Assembly (NCBI GenBank): GCA_000431315.1
Contig: HF989698.1
Span: 2,097-21,584, forward strand
DNA from: Brachyspira sp. CAG:484
GTDB lineage: Bacteria; Cyanobacteriota; Vampirovibrionia; Gastranaerophilales; Gastranaerophilaceae
DNA length: 19,488 nucleotides
Reading direction: 5' to 3'
This document shows positions 14,389 through 19,488 of the stretch, piece after piece. The translations under genes and the position numbers were made by a program. The notes beneath the pieces were generated by a model that was given only the letters and a program-made list of their open reading frames with translations, did no database searches and was not told the DNA's origin. Position 1 is the first letter of the stretch; every line of letters begins with the position of its first letter.

Positions 14389-15129
14389 CTATTTTCCATA
14401 GCGTCGCTGGCGGTGGTTAAATTCAATAATTGCTTCTGAAAGCGCATTTTTATCAAACTCAGGCCAGTATCTTTTTGTCACAAGAAATTCAGAGTATGCA
14501 ATCTGCCACAAAAGATAATTTGATACTCTCATCTCTCCGCCTGTTCTGATTAATAAATCAGGGTCAGGAATATCTTTTGTATATAGATTTTGAGAAATCA
14601 TTTCTTCTGTTATTTCTTCGGGGCGGATGTTTCCATTTTTAACTTTTTCTGCAATAAGTTTCGCTGCATGTACAATTTCATCTCTTGAGCCATAGTTAAA
14701 TGCAATTTGTAGATGCACTCCTGTGTTATTTTTAGTAACTTCTACTGCGTGTGCAAGTATTTCCTGTAATTTTGAGCTTAATTTTGTTAAATCTCCGATG
14801 AAATTAATTACAACACCATTCTCGTGCATTTCTTTAAGCTCATTTTTGATTGTTTCGCCAAGAAGGTTCATTAAAAAATCAACTTCCTCTTTTTTCCTAT
14901 TCCAGTTTTCTGTAGAAAATGCGTATACGGTTAAATATTTAACACCGAAATCATCACACGCTCTCATTGCAGCTTTTAGAGCATCAACTCCTTTTTTATG
15001 TCCGAATGCTGATGGAAGATTTTTTTCTTTTGCCCAGCGTCTGTTTCCGTCCATAATTATTGCTATATGCTGCAAATTTGCAGCTTTTACTATATCTGTT
15101 ATTTCTTTATCTTTAGTTATTGTTTCCAT
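14389..15129 (-). CDS. uppS: Undecaprenyl diphosphate synthase (cis-prenyltransferase, UppS)
   Basis: UppS condenses farnesyl diphosphate with isopentenyl diphosphates to make the C55 carrier lipid for peptidoglycan and surface polysaccharides. Over 246 residues the family motifs are clear: IIMDGNRRWAK (catalytic Asp27 and the FPP-binding loop), FGHKKG (His44), YAFSTENWNR, and LLIRTGGEMRVSNYLLWQ, which binds IPP. The start has AGGTGG about 6 nt upstream. A TATAAT on the minus strand (15150-15155) would start a short leader of about 14 nt. The neighbour on the opposite strand is a surface-polysaccharide gene whose export would use this carrier lipid. rdgB follows downstream. Confidence 0.96.
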   Translation of the reverse strand: METITKDKEITDIVKAANLQHIAIIMDGNRRWAKEKNLPSAFGHKKGVDALKAAMRACDDFGVKYLTVYAFSTENWNRKKEEVDFLMNLLGETIKNELKEMHENGVVINFIGDLTKLSSKLQEILAHAVEVTKNNTGVHLQIAFNYGSRDEIVHAAKLIAEKVKNGNIRPEEITEEMISQNLYTKDIPDPDLLIRTGGEMRVSNYLLWQIAYSEFLVTKRYWPEFDKNALSEAIIEFNHRQRRYGK

Positions 15130-15149
15130 ATTTCCACCTGTTCTGTTTT

Positions 15150-15175
15150 ATTATATCATAAAAATATGTTATAAT
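15150..15175. promoter_or_regulatory. Compact divergent promoter region between uppS and the rgpF-like gene
   Basis: Two perfect TATAAT boxes face opposite directions: minus strand at 15150-15155 (toward uppS) and plus strand at 15170-15175 (toward the rgpF-like gene), only 14 bp apart. Neither has a good -35. Predicted leaders are very short (about 14 and 10 nt), barely enough for the ribosome-binding sites. The two polymerases would exclude each other here. Confidence 0.5.
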
Positions 15176-15191
15176 TATTCTGGAGAGAAAA

Positions 15192-16076
15192 ATGAGAAGA
15201 GCAGCTGTTTTTGCGCATTACGATAAAGATAGAATTATTGATGATTATGTCATATATTATTTAAAATCTTTAAAAGAAATTTTTGATAATATAGTATTTG
15301 TTTCCTGTCTGGAAATTCCAGAGGAGGAAATTGCAAAGCTTGATGGTATAGCGGATTATGTTATTTGCGAAAATCATAATGAATATGATTTTGGTTCATA
15401 TAAACGCGGTTATTTTTATCTTGCGGCAAACGGGCTTGATGAAAAGTTTGATGAGCTGGCTTTTATAAATGACAGCTGTTATGGTCCGTTATATCCCTTG
15501 AAACCTGTTATTGAGCAGGTTGGTGACTGTGATTTCTGGGGAATTACACGAAACCTGGAATGGAGGGAGCATATTCAAAGTTTTTTTATGGTCTTCAAAA
15601 AGCAGGTGTTTAAATCAGAAGTTTTTAAAGATTTTATGGCTTCAATTGAAGAAGAAACAGATAAACTTGATATAGTGACAAAATATGAAATAGGGCTGTC
15701 AAGATTACTACTTGAAAACGGGTTTAATTTTGATTATGCAGTGAAATATAATCCGCGATACAGATCAAATATTACTATTTTTAAATGGCGTGAAGCTATT
15801 TTAAAATATCATATGCCGCTTTTGAAATGTTCACTTCTGCGCGGCAAAAATACTTTCCACACAACAATTGTTGACTGGGAAAAGGTAATTCCGGATTGCT
15901 ATCCGATTGAATTAATCAAAAAGAATATTGAGCGTACTAGAGAAAAAGTTATTGATTGTAAAAGGTTTAAGACTGCCAGACTTTTTATTTTTGATATAGT
16001 GGGAAATTTAAGGAAAACGCCAAGAAGGATTTTTCAGAATTTAATCAAATATTGCCTGCCGTTTTTATCAGACTAG
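15192..16076 (+). CDS. RgpF-like rhamnan synthesis protein / glycosyltransferase-like
   Basis: The 294-residue protein matches the RgpF (rhamnan synthesis F) family: RRAAVFAHYDKDRIIDDYV at the start, NEYDFGSYKRGYFYL, LAFINDSCYGPLYPL, and CDFWGITRN followed by HIQSFFMVFKK. RgpF proteins act in building rhamnose-containing or related cell-surface polysaccharides. It is shorter than the streptococcal protein, carrying mainly this one domain. It has no signal peptide or TM segment and probably acts at the inner face of the membrane. The start has GGAGAG about 4-6 nt upstream. It faces the GT2 gene convergently, and their stop codons share the bases CTAG (16073-16076). The actual sugar and polymer are unknown. 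Confidence 0.85.
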   Translation: MRRAAVFAHYDKDRIIDDYVIYYLKSLKEIFDNIVFVSCLEIPEEEIAKLDGIADYVICENHNEYDFGSYKRGYFYLAANGLDEKFDELAFINDSCYGPLYPLKPVIEQVGDCDFWGITRNLEWREHIQSFFMVFKKQVFKSEVFKDFMASIEEETDKLDIVTKYEIGLSRLLLENGFNFDYAVKYNPRYRSNITIFKWREAILKYHMPLLKCSLLRGKNTFHTTIVDWEKVIPDCYPIELIKKNIERTREKVIDCKRFKTARLFIFDIVGNLRKTPRRIFQNLIKYCLPFLSD

Positions 16077-16879
16077 TGCCTGAAAATTTTCTGTGCTGTT
16101 CGTGCGGTATAAAACGAAAGCCTTTTAATGCACATTCCGGCAGCAGCAAAAATTATAAAAATCCATAACTTCAAATTAAAAGGTTCTTTTTTTTTAATTT
16201 TTAGATACGCGGAAATATTTGCGAATTTAAACTTGCATTTTTCATTTTTGCTGATGTAACTTTTTTCGTGCTGACGCCATTTTGTAAGTTTTGCGCTCAG
16301 GTAATAAAAATCAGTAAGTCTTGCAAGCTGAATATATATATACCAATCAAGAAGTTTATCAATCGGAGTATTAAAATCAACCAGTGCTAAAAGATTTTTT
16401 TTCACCATTACAGAGGACATTGTTAAAACTGGGTTGCTAATTCCAAATGAGTAGAACATGCTGCGCGGGAATTTTCCTTTAACTTTTGGAAATGTTTTGT
16501 AAGTTGTATCGCCGAATAATTCAACGTCATTAAATATGAACCCGAATTGCCCGCCCTCATTGATTAATGCAACCTTTTTCTCTAAATAATCCTCTCTCCA
16601 CAGATCATCACTTTCAAGAAATGCAATCCATTCTCCTGAAGCTTCTTTCAAGGCTTTTTTTATAGAATTTTTCAACCCGATGTTTTCACTGTTTTGAATT
16701 AATTTTATACGGCTGTCGTTTTTTGTAAGTTCATGTATAATTTCAACGGACGCATCAGTCGAAGCGTCGTCTATTACTATCATTTCCCAGTCTTTGAATG
16801 TCTGGTTTAATACAGAATTAATAGTATCTTTTATATACTTTTGATAATTATAGCTGGTTACGACGACTGATACAAGCAT
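16073..16879 (-). CDS. Family 2 glycosyltransferase (GT-A fold)
   Basis: From the ATG at 16877-16879 the protein has 268 residues. It begins VSVVVTSYNYQKYI, followed by VIDDASTDASVEII (nucleotide-sugar-binding Asp) and LESDDLW (the metal-binding DXD-type motif), the hallmarks of GT2 glycosyltransferases. A hydrophobic stretch near the C-terminus (LWIFIIFAAAGM) may anchor it to the membrane. The likely role is transfer of a sugar to a surface polysaccharide or glycoprotein, given the RgpF-like neighbour. I prefer this start to an in-frame GTG at 16901-16903, which lies inside a terminator hairpin with an ill-placed ribosome-binding site. TATAAT lies 6 nt before the ATG, so the mRNA may be leaderless. 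The acceptor and donor cannot be inferred. Confidence 0.88.
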   Translation of the reverse strand: MLVSVVVTSYNYQKYIKDTINSVLNQTFKDWEMIVIDDASTDASVEIIHELTKNDSRIKLIQNSENIGLKNSIKKALKEASGEWIAFLESDDLWREDYLEKKVALINEGGQFGFIFNDVELFGDTTYKTFPKVKGKFPRSMFYSFGISNPVLTMSSVMVKKNLLALVDFNTPIDKLLDWYIYIQLARLTDFYYLSAKLTKWRQHEKSYISKNEKCKFKFANISAYLKIKKKEPFNLKLWIFIIFAAAGMCIKRLSFYTARTAQKIFRH

Positions 16880-16885
16880 AAATTT

Positions 16886-16914
16886 ATTATATAAAAAAAT
16901 CACCCTCTTGTACA
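16886..16914 (-). promoter_or_regulatory. Promoter of the GT2 gene, overlapping the upstream terminator
   Basis: On the minus strand, TGTACA (complement of 16909-16914, 4 of 6) and a perfect TATAAT (16886-16891) are 17 nt apart. The -35 box sits in the loop of the terminator hairpin at 16894-16928, and the -10 lies just after its T-run. The predicted transcription start is at or within a base of the A of the ATG (16879), which has no ribosome-binding site: a leaderless mRNA. Confidence 0.5.
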
Positions 16915-16928
16915 GAAGGTGATTTTTT
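16894..16928 (-). terminator. Intrinsic terminator downstream of the 168-residue membrane protein
   Basis: AAAAAATCACC (16894-16904) and GGTGATTTTTT (16918-16928) form a perfect 11-pair stem, extended inward by three pairs after a mismatch. T-runs lie on both strands, so it could work in both directions; the gene ending nearby is the minus-strand one at 16945-17451, 16 nt away. Confidence 0.8.
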
Positions 16929-16944
16929 GTGGTTTATATCAGGT

Positions 16945-17451
16945 TTATTTTTTCTGTGGTGTAGAAAATGCTGCTTTTGCATCTTCGATCATTTGTTTAC
17001 GTCTTTCAAGGTTTTTCATTTCGCCTTCAATAGTGAAGTTATCTTCAATAAAGGCTCTGTGTTTATTATTTTTAATTTCGGTTGATGATTTATACAACTT
17101 TCTCAGTTCATCTATATTACCGTTATCTTTAACACGTTTTTTGAATAAATTTTTTATACTTTTACCAATTTTATTAAAAAACTTTGTTATGTTTTTTCTA
17201 TACACAAGCCCTGCTGTAACCGCAGCTCCGCTTGCTACACCGGCTGCAATTTTTATTGTATTTTTATAATCTTTTTTGAATTCAAATGCTTCGCCGCTTT
17301 TTGCTTTTTCGCTGTTTTTTGCCAGCTGAATTATAACTTCATCTTCAGAAAAAGTTTTAGTCTTACCCTGTGCATTTGTAATACGGAAGTTCCCGTTTTT
17401 AGTCTGCTGGATTTGGTTTCCGCCAATATGTATTATTTTTGCTGTTTCCAT
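16945..17451 (-). CDS. Hypothetical single-TM protein, 168 residues
   Basis: I do not recognise this protein. Residues 1-60 form a polar domain (METAKIIHIGG..., with NFRITNAQGKTKTF). One membrane segment follows at about 67-86 (IKIAAGVASGAAVTAGLVY), rich in small residues. A very basic stretch comes next (KFFNKIGKSIKNLFKKRVK), then a charged helical C-terminus with coiled-coil potential (residues ~110-168). By the positive-inside rule the basic stretch puts the C-terminal part in the cytoplasm. There is no signal peptide. The start is supported by GAGG about 9 nt before the ATG. It is a single-gene unit between two hairpins. It resembles lineage-specific small proteins more than any known family. 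Confidence 0.65.
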   Translation of the reverse strand: METAKIIHIGGNQIQQTKNGNFRITNAQGKTKTFSEDEVIIQLAKNSEKAKSGEAFEFKKDYKNTIKIAAGVASGAAVTAGLVYRKNITKFFNKIGKSIKNLFKKRVKDNGNIDELRKLYKSSTEIKNNKHRAFIEDNFTIEGEMKNLERRKQMIEDAKAAFSTPQKK

Positions 17452-17545
17452 AGATATTACCTCTGAATTTTTTGTTTGGGTTTGTAGTATTAATACGTGT
17501 GAATATTTTTTTGTGCGGTTTTAATTATTTTTTTTACAATAATTT

Positions 17546-17582
17546 ACAAACAGAGTGTCCTTTTTAGGGACACTCTGTTTGT
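17546..17582 (-). terminator. Long hairpin downstream of nrdJ, probable transcript end
   Basis: ACAAACAGAGTGTCC (17546-17560) and GGACACTCTGTTTGT (17568-17582) form a perfect 15-pair stem with a 7-nt loop, about 57 nt after the nrdJ stop. On the minus strand the following tail is AT-rich but lacks a clean T-run, so it may act as an mRNA-protecting 3' end or a less typical terminator. Confidence 0.6.
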
Positions 17583-17638
17583 CTCTCTTCTTATTTTATT
17601 TCTCAACCAGAATTTTTGAGAAAATTTTGGTTACCGTT

Positions 17639-19488
17639 CTATGAACATCCTGAGTAACCGCAGTTTAGACAAATGAAACATCCTTCTGCCATTTCAATTG
17701 TATTACCGCATTCAGGACAGGTTACGGTTTTAACTTCACCTGACGGATTGTATTCTTCAACCTCATCTTTTACTTCTTCAGCCTTTGCCTCTTCCGGTTT
17801 CTTTTTGTCATCAAGATTCATCGGCTGGAACTGGCGGCTGTTGTTTCTATAAACAGTAATTCCTTTTAAGTTATTTTCATAAGCAAGAACATAAGCTTCT
17901 TCAATATCTTTGCGGGTAGCGTGTTCTTCAAAGTTAACTGTTTTTGATACTGCGTTATCTGTGTGCAGCTGGAATGCAGCCTGCATTTTTACGTGCCAGT
18001 AAGGTGATACATCGTGAGCAGTTACAAATATTTTCTTAACTTCTTCTGAAACACCTTCTACATGAGCAATAGAACCTGTTACCGCGATCTTTTTCATCAA
18101 ATCTTCAGAGTAAATTCCATGTTTAACCGCATAGTCTTTGAATATAGGATTGATTTCAAGCATTTCAGTGCCGTCCATAATCAATCTTGAGAATACAAGA
18201 CCAAACAAAGGTTCTACACCGCCGGAAGCACCTGCTATCATTGAGATTGTACCTGTAGGTGCAATACATGTAGTTGTAGCATTTCTGATACCGTATTTTT
18301 CAATTTGGCTGTCAAGTTCTTTCCATTGCTCGTCAGAAATAATTCCGGCAGATTTTCCTTTATATTTGTTGTAAAGGAAGTTTTTGCCGTCATAGACACT
18401 GCCTTTGAAGTTATTGAATTTACCGCGTTCTTTAGAAAGTTCAATTGATTCGCATTTAGATTCGTAGTCGATAAATTCCATAACCTGACCGGCAAGTTTA
18501 GTGCCTTCAGCAGAAGCGTAAGATATACCCATTTTCATAAGCATATCAGCCCAGCCCATAACACCAAGACCGATTTTTCTGTTATTTTGAACCATTTCAG
18601 AAATCTGAGGCAGCGGGTAATTATTTACTGCAATTACATTATCAAGGAAGCGTATAGCAGTTCTTGTTGTTTTTGCAAGCAAATCCCAGTCAACAGAGCC
18701 GTCTGCTTTAACCATTTTGCCAAGGTTAATTGAACCGAGGTTGCAGGCTTCGTATGATAACAACGGAACTTCGCCGCAAGGATTTGTTGATTCAATAGCG
18801 CCCACAAGCGGAGTAGGGTTATCAGAGTTCATCTTATCAATGAAAATAATACCTGGTTCACCGTTTCTCCAAGCTCCGTCAACAATCATATCAAATACTT
18901 TTTTTGCACTTAATGTACCTGCAACAGTATTATTCTGCGGGTTGATAAGTTCATAGTCAGTTCCGTTTTTAAGAGCTTCCATAAATTTATCGGTAATTGC
19001 AACTGAAATATTGAAATTGTTTAATTTATTATTATCGGATTTGCAGTTAATAAAGTCTAAAATATCAGGGTGGTCAACTCTTAAGATACCCATATTTGCG
19101 CCTCGTCTTGTTCCGCCCTGTTTTACAGCTTCTGTTGCTGCATTAAATACTTCCATAAAAGAAACAGGACCGGAAGATACGCCCATAGTAGAACGAACAA
19201 CGCTGTTTTTAGGTCTTAGTCTTGAAAAAGAAAAACCTGTACCGCCGCCTGATTTATGTATAAGAGCAGTATTTTTAACTGTTTCAAAAATTCCTTCCAG
19301 AGAATCTTCTACAGGAAGAACAAAACAAGCAGCCAGCTGTCCGAGTTCACGCCCTGCATTCATTAATGTCGGTGAATTTGGCATAAAATAACAATTTGTA
19401 ATTGCTTCATAAAATCTTTCAGTTAATTTATCCACGTCAGCCTGAGATTTTCCGAACTTTAAATCCCCTTCTGCAATAGTTTTGGCAA
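17639..19488 (-). CDS. nrdJ: Class II (adenosylcobalamin-dependent) ribonucleotide reductase, C-terminal part (5' end beyond window)
   Basis: The frame stays open to the right edge (17 further codons beyond an internal GTG at 19433-19435), so the true start is outside. The enzyme reduces ribonucleotides to deoxyribonucleotides using a B12-derived radical and no oxygen. Visible key residues are the redox Cys in QLAACFVLPVEDS, the thiyl-radical Cys with Asn and Glu in NPCGE, and the second redox Cys 11 residues later in EACNLGSINLGKM, the spacing known for Thermotoga class II enzymes. The loop with CIAPTGTISMIAG follows. After an acidic Lys/Glu linker the C-terminus ends in a cysteine-rich tail (CPECG...CFICLNCGYSGC), which resembles a zinc ribbon and carries the terminal thiols that re-reduce the active site. 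No truncation or frameshift is seen. It implies that the cell makes or imports cobalamin. Confidence 0.95.
   Translation of the reverse strand, partial: AKTIAEGDLKFGKSQADVDKLTERFYEAITNCYFMPNSPTLMNAGRELGQLAACFVLPVEDSLEGIFETVKNTALIHKSGGGTGFSFSRLRPKNSVVRSTMGVSSGPVSFMEVFNAATEAVKQGGTRRGANMGILRVDHPDILDFINCKSDNNKLNNFNISVAITDKFMEALKNGTDYELINPQNNTVAGTLSAKKVFDMIVDGAWRNGEPGIIFIDKMNSDNPTPLVGAIESTNPCGEVPLLSYEACNLGSINLGKMVKADGSVDWDLLAKTTRTAIRFLDNVIAVNNYPLPQISEMVQNNRKIGLGVMGWADMLMKMGISYASAEGTKLAGQVMEFIDYESKCESIELSKERGKFNNFKGSVYDGKNFLYNKYKGKSAGIISDEQWKELDSQIEKYGIRNATTTCIAPTGTISMIAGASGGVEPLFGLVFSRLIMDGTEMLEINPIFKDYAVKHGIYSEDLMKKIAVTGSIAHVEGVSEEVKKIFVTAHDVSPYWHVKMQAAFQLHTDNAVSKTVNFEEHATRKDIEEAYVLAYENNLKGITVYRNNSRQFQPMNLDDKKKPEEAKAEEVKDEVEEYNPSGEVKTVTCPECGNTIEMAEGCFICLNCGYSGCS

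Noticed and set aside
14723..15226. Plus-strand ORF of 167 residues antisense to uppS
   Set aside because: It covers the conserved uppS frame and runs into the rgpF-like gene in another frame; a shadow frame.

Overview
The window is AT-rich bacterial DNA, and most genes lie on the minus strand. A complete tripartite RND efflux system with a TolC-like outer-membrane channel implies a diderm cell. The prepilin leader (GFTLAEVLITLGIIGVVAA), the [FeFe]-hydrogenase genes and the class II ribonucleotide reductase together suggest an anaerobic gut lineage such as Gastranaerophilales (Vampirovibrionia, non-photosynthetic Cyanobacteriota). That placement is inferred from protein style and has not been tested by phylogeny.

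Region 1-3684 (minus strand) is a hydrogen-sensing operon. A sigma-70-type promoter (3656-3684) drives a small thioredoxin-fold [2Fe-2S] protein, a sensory (HydS, group C-like) [FeFe]-hydrogenase with a PAS domain, a SpoIIE/PP2C phosphatase with an extra C-terminal domain, and a second thioredoxin-fold [2Fe-2S] protein. The start of a fifth gene runs off the left edge; its N-terminus resembles catalytic group B [FeFe]-hydrogenases. The likely logic is that HydS senses H2 or redox state and the phosphatase relays the signal. HydF, the H-cluster maturation scaffold, is at 4923-6116; hydE and hydG are not in the window.

Region 3685-4175 carries no conventional gene but is the most unusual part. 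A strong plus-strand promoter leads into a rod-like RNA with 22 closing base pairs (6S-like in shape, identity unproven). This is followed by a mini-ORF with a near-ideal ribosome-binding site interrupted by a run of ten G, and then an intrinsic terminator. A cysteine-rich type IV pilin-like gene follows with its own near-consensus promoter.

Region 6117-7861 (minus) holds rpsO and two small unknown genes. The two unknown genes share an identical bipartite upstream element (14 nt, 10-nt gap, 15 nt). A GC-rich segment between rpsO and hydF may be a dispersed repeat.

Region 7862-13754 (minus) is the efflux operon (adaptor, RND pump, outer-membrane channel), with two candidate promoters and a palindromic operator. 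Region 13759-15129 holds rdgB and uppS. At 15192-16903 are two convergent cell-surface polysaccharide genes (RgpF-like and a GT2 glycosyltransferase) whose stop codons overlap. The window ends with a single-TM hypothetical protein and the 3' part of an adenosylcobalamin-dependent ribonucleotide reductase.

No tRNA, rRNA, CRISPR array, insertion sequence or integrase was seen.
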